The notes below the pieces were generated by a model that saw only the letters and a program-made list of their open reading frames with translations, did not search any database and was not told where the DNA came from. A DNA stretch of 64,000 nt from Bacteroidales bacterium (GTDB taxonomy: Bacteria; Bacteroidota; Bacteroidia; Bacteroidales; UBA932). Positions 26,718 to 36,009 of this stretch are shown here, piece after piece. How positions within the stretch are numbered: position 1 is the stretch's first letter; the number at the start of each line of letters is the position of its first letter. The position numbers and the translations under genes are program-made. The stretch lies in NCBI GenBank assembly GCA_017399905.1, contig JAFQAR010000001.1, forward strand, positions 1 to 64,000. The letters are read 5' to 3'.

Positions 26718-27944
26718 TCAGAAGGATATCACGACCGCTCTGCTGAGTTCAGGCTTGTTGTCTGCCTTCACGATCTCTGATTTGAGGATAAGCCTCTGAG
26801 GGTCGATACCGTATTTTCCTGTAAGCAGATTCATCACGTATTTACCCCTTGCTTCGCTCAGATATCTGTTTCGTCCGGGAGTTCCCGTGTTGCTGTCGGC
26901 TGTGCCGAGGAGCGTGATGTAAATGTCGGAGTCAGAGTCTGTTCCTTCAAGAATGTTCCTTGCAAAGAAGTCGAGGTGCTGCAGTTCCTTGTCATTGAGT
27001 GCGGCCTGGCCGATTTCAAAAAACACCATCATAGGGTCTACATTCTCGTAGCTTATCGTTTCCTCCGGTTGAGCTGATTGCATGACCTTCAGCTGCCTTT
27101 CCATTTCCTTGTTCCGTTTCTTGAGATTTTCGTTTGACACAAGCAATGCTTCATTGGCAGTCTCAAGTGCTGCCATTCCGGCTTCGAGGATTGCGGCTTT
27201 TTCCGCATTTGCGATTTCGAGCATGCCGATTACCGAAGATGTCCTTGTGAAGGCAGGCCATCCGAGGTCTACTGCAAGACCCATCGTCACACTCGGCAGT
27301 ACAGCCACGCCTTCGGCCTCGTGCACGCTTCCATTCACGACAGTCGCTCTCATGTCTATGATGAGGTCGAGCCTTTCGACAAGTCTGAGGTTGTGGAGCA
27401 GACCGGCACCCATGGCGAAACTGTTGTCGCTGAAGTCCGCTCCGTCAAGTCCGTATGAGCGGAAGAAGCCTGCATGTGCATAAGGAATTATGTTCCAGAA
27501 ACGCGTCTCCTTGTAGCCGCTCAAAGCATTTGACAGGTTCCATAGGAAATCGCCGTGGAAATACATGTAACCGAATTTCTCTCCGTATTTTCCTTTTTCC
27601 TTGTCGAGTACAGGACCAAGCAGAGTCGCATTGTCGGCCCATGCCTGGGTGTAGAAACCCTGGTATCCGACTCTCATTCCGACTGATGGAGTAAACCATT
27701 TGCCGACGTTTGCATCGATGCTTGGGGAAATCCTGATGCCGTAACCGTCGTCAAGCAAGATGTTGATGCCACCTCCGGCTCCGATGAACCAGTTGTCTCC
27801 GAATCTGTTGGTCTCATATGGACCGCGGACAATATTGCCGAATTCATCTCTGTTGCCGTTTTCCTGGGCATTCACGTTAATGGAGGCTGTCATGAAGACA
27901 GCAGCAAGAGCCGCAGCTCCCATAAAAATGTTAAGACGTTTCAT
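26718..27944 (-). CDS. OmpA family outer-membrane protein, second copy
   Basis: From the ATG at 27944 the protein has 408 residues: a signal peptide (ending VNAQE), a beta-barrel domain, a short coiled coil (about 255-300) and an OmpA domain with TLLGTADSNTG and RNRYLSEARGKYV. A TTG at 27983 would add 13 residues (MYRTFHNTIKTVV), but they do not look like a signal peptide start. It is a diverged paralogue of the neighbouring porin. Two copies may reflect specialised use in different growth states. Confidence 0.9.
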   Translation of the reverse strand: MKRLNIFMGAAALAAVFMTASINVNAQENGNRDEFGNIVRGPYETNRFGDNWFIGAGGGINILLDDGYGIRISPSIDANVGKWFTPSVGMRVGYQGFYTQAWADNATLLGPVLDKEKGKYGEKFGYMYFHGDFLWNLSNALSGYKETRFWNIIPYAHAGFFRSYGLDGADFSDNSFAMGAGLLHNLRLVERLDLIIDMRATVVNGSVHEAEGVAVLPSVTMGLAVDLGWPAFTRTSSVIGMLEIANAEKAAILEAGMAALETANEALLVSNENLKKRNKEMERQLKVMQSAQPEETISYENVDPMMVFFEIGQAALNDKELQHLDFFARNILEGTDSDSDIYITLLGTADSNTGTPGRNRYLSEARGKYVMNLLTGKYGIDPQRLILKSEIVKADNKPELSRAVVISF

Positions 27945-28024
27945 AACCACTGTTTTTATTGTGTTATGAAACGTCCTATACAAATTTGGTGTAAAAACGC
28001 TTTTCTGAAGGAATTTTTTTTGAA

Positions 28025-29725
28025 TTACTTCGTTTCCTTGTCAGTTTTTGCTGTCTTTTCCTCTTCGATGGTAGGGGCAGATTCCTTGTATTTGAATCGT
28101 CTGATCTTCTGGGTTGCAGTCTTTTCGAATGGCTCCTTCATTACTTCTACAGAGCTGACCTGAGATGCCTTGCTGACATTCTTGTTGGTAGCCTTGAGGA
28201 GTTTCGACTTCCATGCATCCAGCTTTTCGTAGAGCTTGTCCTCGCTTTCCTTGTCCCACTCGATGAAGTTCTCGGCAGGCTGGACAAGGGCTACGAGCTT
28301 GCCGTCTCTTTCGACGACGATCGATTCGCTTACACCTTCAACGTTATTGATCACGTTCTCGATTTCCTCCGGATAGATGTTCTCACCGGAAGGACCAAGG
28401 ATCATGTTGTTGTTTCTTCCCTTGATGTAGAACCTTCCCTTTTCGTCCTGTACGGCTATGTCGCTTGTGCGGAACCATCCGTCTTCAGTGAATACGCTCT
28501 TTGTGCGGACAGGGTCCTTGTAGTAGCCGAGCATGACGTTAGGACCTTTGGCTATGATCTCGCCTTCTCCTGTCTCAGGATTGACGTTATGAAGCTTGAG
28601 CTTGACATTGTAGACAGGGTATCCGAATGAACCGACTGTCCTCCACTTGTTCATCGAATAGCCGAGAAGAGGCGATGTTTCGGTCAGGCCATAGCCGATC
28701 GCATAAGGGAACTTTGCCTTGAGCAGGAAGTTCTCCACTTCCGGATCAAGCTTCGCTCCGCCGATTCCGTAGAATGAAATGTGACCTCCGAATGTCTTCT
28801 TGAGTTTCATTCCTATGATCCTGCACATCAGGCCGTTCATGTTCTCGTTCATCCAGGTGAGGGTGCGGCTCTTCTTTATTGTAGGAAGAACGCTGCCTTT
28901 ATATACCTTCTCGATGATGAGCGGAACGGTAAGCATGGTGGTAGGCTTCACCATCTTGAGAGCCTTCATCAGAAGTGAGGCGACAGGAGGCTTCGGAAGA
29001 TAGTATACAGTTGCGCCGCAATACATAGGATAGAGCATGCTGAGGGTCATCTCAAGCGTATGCGCCATAGGCAGGACCGAAAGCCATCTGTCCTTTTCCG
29101 TCCTTTTGCAGGCATGGTAGCAGGTGATTACATTCGACGAGAGATTCCTGTGACTGAGCACGACTCCCTTTGCACTTCCTGTGGTTCCTGAGGTGTAGAT
29201 GATGGTTGCGATGTCGTCTGGGGTCGGAATGGAAGTCCTTCCGTCGCATGTGAACTTTTCCTCGTCTGCATGGATGACATCGAAAGTGTCGAGGTCAATG
29301 ACAAGGGTCATCTTGTCCCTGCATGCCTGACTGAGCTTTCCGGCCAGCTTCTGTGATACGAAGATCACTTTGCTTTCCGAATGTTCAAGGATATTGGTGA
29401 CCTCGTTCTCCGAACTGTCCGGGAGAATCGGGATTGCGATTCGTCCGAAAGGTACAATGCTGAAAAATGCTACAGACCAGTTCGGCATGCTCTGGGAAAG
29501 TATCGCAACCTTGTCTCCTGCTCCGATTCCATACTGGGTCAGCTTCTTTGACAGACTGTCGCATTTGCCCTTGAAGGAACTGTATGTGTAGCCTCCGGTC
29601 TTTGTATTGTACCATTGGGTATACTGATTCTTCGAGTATACTGTCGTTGCGTATTCATAGAGTTTTGCGAGGGTATCCACGTATTTTTCCCTCATCCTCT
29701 GCATACGTTTGTAAAGTTGAATCAT
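28025..29725 (-). CDS. AMP-dependent long-chain fatty acid ligase, second paralogue
   Basis: The 566-residue enzyme has the ANL signatures IIYTSGTTGSAKGVVL, GYGLTETSPLLGY, FRTSDIAV and KGRNNNMILGPSGENIYPEEIE. A Lys/Glu/Thr-rich tail (last 20 residues) is extra. It is the last gene of a parE-acyltransferase-ligase operon, 29 bases after the acyltransferase. Together the acyltransferase and ligase would activate a fatty acid and transfer it to a glycerophosphate or similar acceptor. Confidence 0.9.
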   Translation of the reverse strand: MIQLYKRMQRMREKYVDTLAKLYEYATTVYSKNQYTQWYNTKTGGYTYSSFKGKCDSLSKKLTQYGIGAGDKVAILSQSMPNWSVAFFSIVPFGRIAIPILPDSSENEVTNILEHSESKVIFVSQKLAGKLSQACRDKMTLVIDLDTFDVIHADEEKFTCDGRTSIPTPDDIATIIYTSGTTGSAKGVVLSHRNLSSNVITCYHACKRTEKDRWLSVLPMAHTLEMTLSMLYPMYCGATVYYLPKPPVASLLMKALKMVKPTTMLTVPLIIEKVYKGSVLPTIKKSRTLTWMNENMNGLMCRIIGMKLKKTFGGHISFYGIGGAKLDPEVENFLLKAKFPYAIGYGLTETSPLLGYSMNKWRTVGSFGYPVYNVKLKLHNVNPETGEGEIIAKGPNVMLGYYKDPVRTKSVFTEDGWFRTSDIAVQDEKGRFYIKGRNNNMILGPSGENIYPEEIENVINNVEGVSESIVVERDGKLVALVQPAENFIEWDKESEDKLYEKLDAWKSKLLKATNKNVSKASQVSSVEVMKEPFEKTATQKIRRFKYKESAPTIEEEKTAKTDKETK

Positions 29726-29754
29726 ATCAGATTGTATTTTAAAAGTGTGTCGTC

Positions 29755-30306
29755 CTATCTGGTCACGTATTTTTCAGGATGCTTGCCTACAAGGTGCATC
29801 TCCTCGTACAGACTCTGTATGCGTGCCATGTCAGCCTTCGGGTCATCGGTCAGTTCGACCTTCTGTCCGCGGCTTACACGTTTTGTGCCCCAGTCGAAAT
29901 ATCCCATGTATACCGGACATCCGACTTCGCGTGCTATTGTATGGAAGCCTGTCTTCCAGCGTCTGACCGGCTTTCTTGTACCTTCCGGTGCGAGTGCCAG
30001 GTGAACGACAGGGGTTTTCTTCATTTCCTTGATGACGCTAAGCAGCATTGATGTCGCGTTCTTTCTGTCAACCGGAATACCGCCAAGCTTGCGGAGCAGC
30101 CATCCGAGGGGACCCCAGAACAGTTCTCCCTTGATCATGCAGTATGGCTTTCCGCCGACAGACATATAATAAAGGTAGGAAATGACGAAGTCCCAGAATG
30201 AAGTATGAGGAACTCCGAGTATTACGCACTTGTCATCTGGTGCTACGGGGTCGACTGCTGTCCAGCCCATTGCGCGGAGTAGCCATCCGCAGAATTTTCT
30301 CCACAT
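29755..30306 (-). CDS. PlsC-like 1-acylglycerol-3-phosphate acyltransferase family protein
   Basis: The 183-residue protein holds the catalytic HTSFWD motif (HX4D) near residue 35 and the substrate motif APEGTRKP. It is shorter than E. coli PlsC but in the range of small Bacteroidales acyltransferases. It should transfer an acyl chain to lysophosphatidate or a related lipid at the cytosolic membrane face. It lies 12 bases after parE and before the acyl ligase, which supports a fatty acid use pathway for the pair. Confidence 0.85.
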   Translation of the reverse strand: MWRKFCGWLLRAMGWTAVDPVAPDDKCVILGVPHTSFWDFVISYLYYMSVGGKPYCMIKGELFWGPLGWLLRKLGGIPVDRKNATSMLLSVIKEMKKTPVVHLALAPEGTRKPVRRWKTGFHTIAREVGCPVYMGYFDWGTKRVSRGQKVELTDDPKADMARIQSLYEEMHLVGKHPEKYVTR

Positions 30307-30318
30307 ATTTCTTGTCTT

Positions 30319-32244
30319 CTATATGTTTACGTCTTCAAGTTCCTGAGCGCTGCGCAGGTTGCGGCTTATGAATATCTGCCTGTCTATGGTGTTTTCTCCC
30401 ATGTAGAACTCCATTATGTCGGCGATGGACTCTTCGTCGCTCAGCCTTACCTTGTCAAGCCTCATGTCCTTGCCGATGAATCCGGTGAATTCGTCCCACG
30501 ATATCTCTCCAAGACCTTTGAATCGTGTGATCTCGACCTTGCCTTTGAGTGATTTGACGGCCTTCTCCTTCTCTTCCTGATTGTAGCAGTATTTCACCTC
30601 ATTCTTTGTCTTGACCCTGAAGAGGGGAGTCTGAAGTATGTACAGGTGTCCTCTTCTGATCAGGTCTGGATGATATTTCATGAAGAATGTGAGGACGAGC
30701 ATTCGGATATGCATTCCGTCGTCGTCGGCATCCGTCGCAACGATGATCTTGTTGTAGCGGAGGTCGTCGATGTCCTCCTCGAGGCCGAGGGCGTTTATCA
30801 GAAGGTTCAGCTCTTCGTTTTCCGCAATCTTCTTCCTGCTTTCCTTATAGCTGTTGATAGGCTTTCCTCTCAGCGAGAAGACGGCCTGGGTCTCTGCATT
30901 GCGGGCCTTGGTGATGGTACCGCTTGCCGAATCTCCCTCGGTGATGAAGATGCTGGTCTGTTCCCTGAGCTCCTCCTTTGCTGCAGGGAGCTTGTCCTTG
31001 TAATGATATTTGCAGTCTCGGAGCTTCTTGTTGTATACGTTGGTCCTTTTGTTTCTTTCCTTGGTCTTTTTCTGTATGGTGGAAATCTCCTTCCTTTCCT
31101 GCTCCGAAGATGCGATCTTCTCCTGAAGTACAGGGATGATCTCCTTGTGCATGTGGAGATAGTTGTCGAGGTTGGTCTTGACAAAATCATTCACGAAGCT
31201 GCGGATTGTAGGACCCTGGTCGTAGGTGTGGCTTCCGTCTTCGTTCTCGATGTCTGTCTCCCACATGTATGTGGAGCCGAGCTTTGTCTTTGTCTGACCT
31301 TCGAAGTTAGGCTCCTGGATCTGGATGCTGATAGCTCCTATTATGCCCTGACGGATGTCTTCAGGTGCAAAATCCTTTTTTGCAAACGTTTTGTAAAACT
31401 CCTTGAGTGTCTTGGAAATGGCTTCCCTCATTGCAGCGAGATGGGTTCCGCCATCTCGGGTGTTCTGACCGTTGACGAAAGATGCGATGTTCTCACCATA
31501 GCTGTTGCCGTGTGTCAGTACTATCTCGACATCTTCGCCTGTGAGGTGGATCGGTTCATACAGTGGCGTTTCCGATATGTTGTCCTGGATGAGGTCAAGG
31601 AGACCGTTTTCCGACCTGTATGATGTGCCGTTGAAATTCAGTGTCAGTCCTTTCTTCAGGTAGGAGTAGTTCTTCATCATGGATTCGATGAACTCCATGT
31701 GGAATGAGTATCCTACAAACAGATGCTCGTCCGGCACGAACCTGACGAGGGTTCCGTTCTTTTCCTTTGTCTCGCGCTGGCCTGAGTCAATGAGCTTTCC
31801 TTCACGGAATTCTGCAAACGAACTCATTCCGTCCCTGAAAGCCTCTACATAAAAGCTTGTCGAAAGGGCGTTGACAGCCTTGAGACCGACTCCGTTCAGA
31901 CCGACTGACTTCTTGTAACCCTTTGTGTCATATTTACCTCCGGTGTTGAGTACGCTTACGGCTTTGATGACGGAATTGAGAGGAATACCTCGTCCGAAGT
32001 CCCTCACTGTCGCTTCCTTTTCATTGACGGTTATCTGGATCTGCTTACCGAAACCGGCAGAGAATTCATCTATGGAGTTGTCGACGACCTCCTTGAGCAG
32101 GACGTATATTCCGTCGCCCAGATCGTCTCCGTTTCCAAGTCTTCCGATATACATTCCCGGGCGCCTGCGGATGTGCTCGACGCCTTCGAGAGTCTTGATG
32201 TTGTCGTCTGTATAATTGACGTTATTTATATTCTCTGTCGCCAT
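30319..32244 (-). CDS. parE: DNA topoisomerase IV subunit B
   Basis: The 641-residue type IIA topoisomerase ATPase subunit has RRPGMYIGRLG, VDNSIDEF (ATP-binding Asn/Glu), GLNGVGLKAVNAL, the Toprim EGDSASG and DADDDGMHIR. The GRLGNGDDLGDGIYVLLKEVVDNS form is typical of Bacteroidota ParE rather than GyrB. With ParC (not in this window) it decatenates daughter chromosomes. It is the first gene of an operon with the acyltransferase and the acyl ligase. Confidence 0.92.
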   Translation of the reverse strand: MATENINNVNYTDDNIKTLEGVEHIRRRPGMYIGRLGNGDDLGDGIYVLLKEVVDNSIDEFSAGFGKQIQITVNEKEATVRDFGRGIPLNSVIKAVSVLNTGGKYDTKGYKKSVGLNGVGLKAVNALSTSFYVEAFRDGMSSFAEFREGKLIDSGQRETKEKNGTLVRFVPDEHLFVGYSFHMEFIESMMKNYSYLKKGLTLNFNGTSYRSENGLLDLIQDNISETPLYEPIHLTGEDVEIVLTHGNSYGENIASFVNGQNTRDGGTHLAAMREAISKTLKEFYKTFAKKDFAPEDIRQGIIGAISIQIQEPNFEGQTKTKLGSTYMWETDIENEDGSHTYDQGPTIRSFVNDFVKTNLDNYLHMHKEIIPVLQEKIASSEQERKEISTIQKKTKERNKRTNVYNKKLRDCKYHYKDKLPAAKEELREQTSIFITEGDSASGTITKARNAETQAVFSLRGKPINSYKESRKKIAENEELNLLINALGLEEDIDDLRYNKIIVATDADDDGMHIRMLVLTFFMKYHPDLIRRGHLYILQTPLFRVKTKNEVKYCYNQEEKEKAVKSLKGKVEITRFKGLGEISWDEFTGFIGKDMRLDKVRLSDEESIADIMEFYMGENTIDRQIFISRNLRSAQELEDVNI

Positions 32245-32268
32245 ATTTCAAATTAAGACATAATCATG

Positions 32269-32276
32269 CAAAGATA
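32269..32276 (-). promoter_or_regulatory. -7 promoter box of the parE operon
   Basis: TATCTTTG on the minus strand, 25 bases before the ATG at 32244. It is back to back with the DUF4493 operon promoter. Confidence 0.5.
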
Positions 32277-32332
32277 ACAAGTTTTCCTGAAAAACTGAAA
32301 AATATCATCATGGTGAACGTCTTGAACGGCCA

Positions 32333-32364
32333 TTTGTTTATTTTGAAATAAAAATGTAATTTTG
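32333..32364 (+). promoter_or_regulatory. Canonical Bacteroidales promoter of the DUF4493/PCMD operon
   Basis: TTTG (32333-32336), a 20-base spacer and TAATTTTG (32357-32364) match both the -33 and -7 consensus. The first ATG follows 27 bases later, so the leader is short. A full match suggests constitutive, fairly strong transcription of the surface-protein operon. Confidence 0.75.
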
Positions 32365-32391
32365 TCGCCTTATTTTCTTAACCAATAAAAT

Positions 32392-34704
32392 ATGAGACGA
32401 TTAAGATTTATTCCGGCCTGTCTGGCAATATTTCTGTGTTCGTGCTCTGAATCGGTTCTCACAAACGGGGGAGACAAGTCCGAAATGGGCGAGGTTTCTC
32501 TGGAACTGACATCAGACGGACGTCACAATATTGTCGTGACCAAGGCTGAGGAGGAAGTCAAGGTGGACTCATTCTGGGTGGAGATCTTCAATTCGAGAGA
32601 GATGAGGCTCTACAGACAGAAGTATGCGGACACAAAAGATCGCTTCCTCCGTTTCAACGCTGGAGATTTTACTCTCCTTGCCAAGTACGGCGATTCGCTT
32701 GGTGTCGGTTTCGACAAGCCTTTCTACATGGCTAAGCAGCCGTTTACCATCCATCCTCAGACCAAGGAAAACGTAAGTGCCGTGGCAACATTGGGAAATG
32801 TCAAGGCAAATGTCAATTTCTCTGAGAATCTTTCTACTTATTATTCCGACTTCTACGCCATCCTCAAGCATAAGGAAGGCAGCCGCGTGAAGAGGAATCT
32901 GAAGTTTACAGGAGAAGACGAAGGACGTGACGGATATATTCCGGCTGACAGCCTTGTGTTCGAGGTCTACGCTGATTTCGGCGACAACGACTGGAGATAT
33001 TATGCCCTTCCGGCCGAACTGTACAGTCCGAACGATTTCATCACATTCAATGTGGATGCATCGGAAAGGTTCGGCAATCTCACGGTGAATGTAAAGATCG
33101 ACAATTCGCTTGATGTGCAGGAAAAGAATTATTCGGTTCCGTTCCATGCAGCTCCTCAGGGCAAGCCGTCAGTTTCATTGAAAGGATTTGACAGGAACAA
33201 TTCAAGCTATGTGTATGAGAAGACCATAGCCTCCTATCAGGGACAGGCTTTCAGTTTCAATGCCAAGGCCGGACTCTCGTCATGCATAATGAACATTTCG
33301 TCCGAGTATCTCAAGAGCATCGGAGTTCCGGCGATTGTTGACTTTGCGAATCTTGATACGGAAACCACACGCCTTCTCAAGGCTGCCGGATTCAAATGGG
33401 CCATGACTGATTTTCTCGGTATAGTGGATCTGTCGGGAGTACTTCCGCAGATAGGTTTCAATGCCGTATATAATGGTCAGGAAACGGTTTGTGCCACTTT
33501 CTCGATGACTGTCGAGGATGTCGCCGGCAAGTCTGCCGTATCGGATAATGCAAGACTTGTCGTATGGCCGAATGTGAAGGGTAGGATTTCCATTGAGGAC
33601 TACAATGTCTGGGCTACGAAGATCGTTGATCCACAGGCTTCCCTGACGTCAGGAAACGCTTCACTATGTAAGATCCAGTATTCCGCTGACGGAGGAAAGA
33701 CATGGACTGATGCGAAGAACGAATCCGTATCGGCATCAGATATCAATGTCGAGGATATCGTATCCCTTACGCCGGATACGGACTACAGCTTCAGAATCCT
33801 TTACGATGAACTGTATCCTACTGAGGTTCTGGCAGTTTACAGGACAGAGGATGATGTCCAGATCCCTAATTCAGGATTTGAGAAATGGCATACCGAGACA
33901 TTCGAATATTATCAGGAGAAAGTGACCTTGGGTATCGGTGACACCTATGCAAGGCGTGACTGGTACCTCCCTTGGACCAAGGAGGCTTCGGAAACCGAGT
34001 GTGCACCTGCTGATGAGGATTCATGGTGGGCTGTAAACAGCAAGAGGACAATGCCGTCAGTGACGACTCCGGACTTCGTGATCAATCTTCCGATCGTAGG
34101 CGAATACAACACAGGAAACACCCAGAAGTTCAAGGTGTTCCCATGTGCTTCCTATTCGACAGATGCAGCTTCCGGAAGCCGCTCCGCTCAGATGATCGGT
34201 ACATTCGTCTGCAATATGGCGACAGCCAATACCGACGGTGATTCAGGTATATGGGGCCTCTTCTCGGGAGTGAAGCAGGCAGATGCCAGTGCTGCAGGAG
34301 AAATCTTTATCGGAAAGGCTCTCGAAACAGGTTATCATGCCCATGACGGTCATACATTCCCAAGCCGTCCGACTGCATTGAAATTCAAGTACAAGTATTC
34401 ATCATATGACAGCGAAAAGTTCCATGTTGTGATTTCCGTATATGACGAGAACGGAAACGTCATAGGTACAAAGGAAGTGACAGACGGTCCTGCAGCTTCG
34501 GAATGGACTGAATATACAGCTACGCTCGACTATCCGGTAGTAAACAAGAAGGCGAGCCGTATCTATATCTCGTTCCGCTCGGCATCTGTCGCTGACAACA
34601 AAGTGGCTCATGGACACAACAGGGGAGCGGAGATGGCCGGACTTTCAGTCGAAGGCCATATAGGAAGCATCCTTAAGATCGATGACCTTGAACTCCTCTA
34701 TTAA
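32392..34704 (+). CDS. DUF4493 lipoprotein with Ig-like middle and C-terminal PCMD domain
   Basis: A 770-residue lipoprotein (lipobox LCSC, Cys18). Domains in order: DUF4493 beta-sandwich (about 30-230, with LGNVKANVNFSENL), an Ig-like segment (about 240-400), a fibronectin-like strand region with YSADGGKTWTD (about 400-500), and a PCMD-type jelly roll from IPNSGFEKWHTE (about 500) to the end. PCMD is a putative carbohydrate-metabolism or binding domain. This is the first gene of a five-gene operon encoding surface lipoproteins and a beta-barrel. The DUF4493 motif resembles fimbrillin-type NVKVxVNF strands, which hints at assembly or adhesion. No catalytic residues are evident. Confidence 0.85.
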   Translation: MRRLRFIPACLAIFLCSCSESVLTNGGDKSEMGEVSLELTSDGRHNIVVTKAEEEVKVDSFWVEIFNSREMRLYRQKYADTKDRFLRFNAGDFTLLAKYGDSLGVGFDKPFYMAKQPFTIHPQTKENVSAVATLGNVKANVNFSENLSTYYSDFYAILKHKEGSRVKRNLKFTGEDEGRDGYIPADSLVFEVYADFGDNDWRYYALPAELYSPNDFITFNVDASERFGNLTVNVKIDNSLDVQEKNYSVPFHAAPQGKPSVSLKGFDRNNSSYVYEKTIASYQGQAFSFNAKAGLSSCIMNISSEYLKSIGVPAIVDFANLDTETTRLLKAAGFKWAMTDFLGIVDLSGVLPQIGFNAVYNGQETVCATFSMTVEDVAGKSAVSDNARLVVWPNVKGRISIEDYNVWATKIVDPQASLTSGNASLCKIQYSADGGKTWTDAKNESVSASDINVEDIVSLTPDTDYSFRILYDELYPTEVLAVYRTEDDVQIPNSGFEKWHTETFEYYQEKVTLGIGDTYARRDWYLPWTKEASETECAPADEDSWWAVNSKRTMPSVTTPDFVINLPIVGEYNTGNTQKFKVFPCASYSTDAASGSRSAQMIGTFVCNMATANTDGDSGIWGLFSGVKQADASAAGEIFIGKALETGYHAHDGHTFPSRPTALKFKYKYSSYDSEKFHVVISVYDENGNVIGTKEVTDGPAASEWTEYTATLDYPVVNKKASRIYISFRSASVADNKVAHGHNRGAEMAGLSVEGHIGSILKIDDLELLY

Positions 34705-34722
34705 CTGTAACATCAATTAAAA

Positions 34723-35985
34723 ATGAAAAAGATATTTTATTCAATAATGGCGGCCGTTCTTGTATTTGCCGGCTGCAACGAAAGGACCGTTGACCTAAGC
34801 GGCAACATGGGTTCTCTTTCTCTCGATCTGTCATATGACGGCAGCGACTACATCACCAGAGCAGCATCTGTAGATGTCGATGACTTCTCGATTTCAATCG
34901 TCCGCACTTCCGACGGATGGACAAAGTCATATGCAAAATATTCGGATGTTCCGCAGCTCATAGAGCTCGCTCCGGGTGCATATACGATCACCGCTCAGTC
35001 GGCGGAAGTCCAGCCGGCTGCATTTGACCAGCCGGTGTATGGCGGAAGCGTCGAGTGCGAAATCGTCGCAGGTGAGGTCGTTCCTCTTCAGATAATCTGT
35101 ACTCTTCAGAACATGAAGGTGTCTTTCGTGACAACCGAGAAGTTCTCAAGCGAAATCATCGATTATACAGTCACCGTGTCTAACGGAATCGCTCCTCTCG
35201 TATGGAAGAAGGCTGAAATCGAAGCCGGTGCGGAAGGATATTTCTCTGTCGGAACCCTCGAGATCCATATTGACGGATACAGGGCTGTTGACAACAGCGA
35301 AGTGACATTTGACGGCATTATCGAGAATGTTGCTGCAAGAGACCACCACATCATCACTCTCGATGCTGCGGTTACAGGAGCTGTCCAGTCCATGTCCATC
35401 GTGGTTGACCTTGCGACAAACGACAAGACTACCGATATCTTCATCCCCGGCTGGGAAGAGATCCCTGTACCAGGTGACACTACCGGCAAGGATGAGCCGG
35501 TCGAGCCTGAGGATCCTGAACTCCCTGGTGACGGCAATTCTTCAGAGGTTACACTTTCATGGCCTGAGAACCCGTCTCTCGATATCGTGGATATCCACGA
35601 CGGAATGAGCGTAAGCATGACAGTTACCGCTCCTGCAGGAATCAAGGACTTCATAGTTACCGTTACATCCGATACGCAGGGCTTCCTTGAGCTTGTCAGC
35701 CTCATGACATCAAATCCTCAGTCAGCAGGAAATATCGAATCTGTCGAGCTTGACCTTATCAATGACCAGGCTGCTGTTTCAAGCATGAGGGGAATCGGAC
35801 TTACCACAGGTGAGGACCTTGTCGGAGCTACAGAAGTTCCTTTCGAACTTTCCAACCTTGTCCCTATGATTCCGTCAGCAGGACAGGCAGGCCCTGACAC
35901 TTATCATTATTTCACCCTTACCGTTACGGATGTGAACGGTGAGACCAGCAGCTGGGATCTTGGCTTCCATGTTCCTGCAAACTAA
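34723..35985 (+). CDS. DUF4493 lipoprotein with C-terminal Ig-like domain
   Basis: The 420-residue lipoprotein (FAGC, Cys18) has a DUF4493 domain (about 22-245, with TLQNMKVSFVTTEKF), a Pro/Glu/Asp-rich linker (about 246-275) and a C-terminal Ig-like domain ending HYFTLTVTDVNGETSSWDLGFHVP. It lacks a PCMD domain, unlike the genes on either side, and so may be the scaffold or tip-free variant. It lies 18 bases after the first gene. The Ig-like part resembles the middle segments of the two flanking proteins, so the three genes are paralogues. Confidence 0.85.
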   Translation: MKKIFYSIMAAVLVFAGCNERTVDLSGNMGSLSLDLSYDGSDYITRAASVDVDDFSISIVRTSDGWTKSYAKYSDVPQLIELAPGAYTITAQSAEVQPAAFDQPVYGGSVECEIVAGEVVPLQIICTLQNMKVSFVTTEKFSSEIIDYTVTVSNGIAPLVWKKAEIEAGAEGYFSVGTLEIHIDGYRAVDNSEVTFDGIIENVAARDHHIITLDAAVTGAVQSMSIVVDLATNDKTTDIFIPGWEEIPVPGDTTGKDEPVEPEDPELPGDGNSSEVTLSWPENPSLDIVDIHDGMSVSMTVTAPAGIKDFIVTVTSDTQGFLELVSLMTSNPQSAGNIESVELDLINDQAAVSSMRGIGLTTGEDLVGATEVPFELSNLVPMIPSAGQAGPDTYHYFTLTVTDVNGETSSWDLGFHVPAN

Positions 35986-36009
35986 TCATTACATAAGCAG
36001 ACATTCAAT

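Noticed and set aside
21462-29725. Recent tandem duplication of the two acyl ligases
   Set aside because: They share only the family motifs; length and C-terminal tails differ, so the divergence is old.
30646-31623. Long plus-strand open frame of about 325 codons
   Set aside because: It lies wholly inside parE in antisense, has no signal or family motif, and parE is certain.
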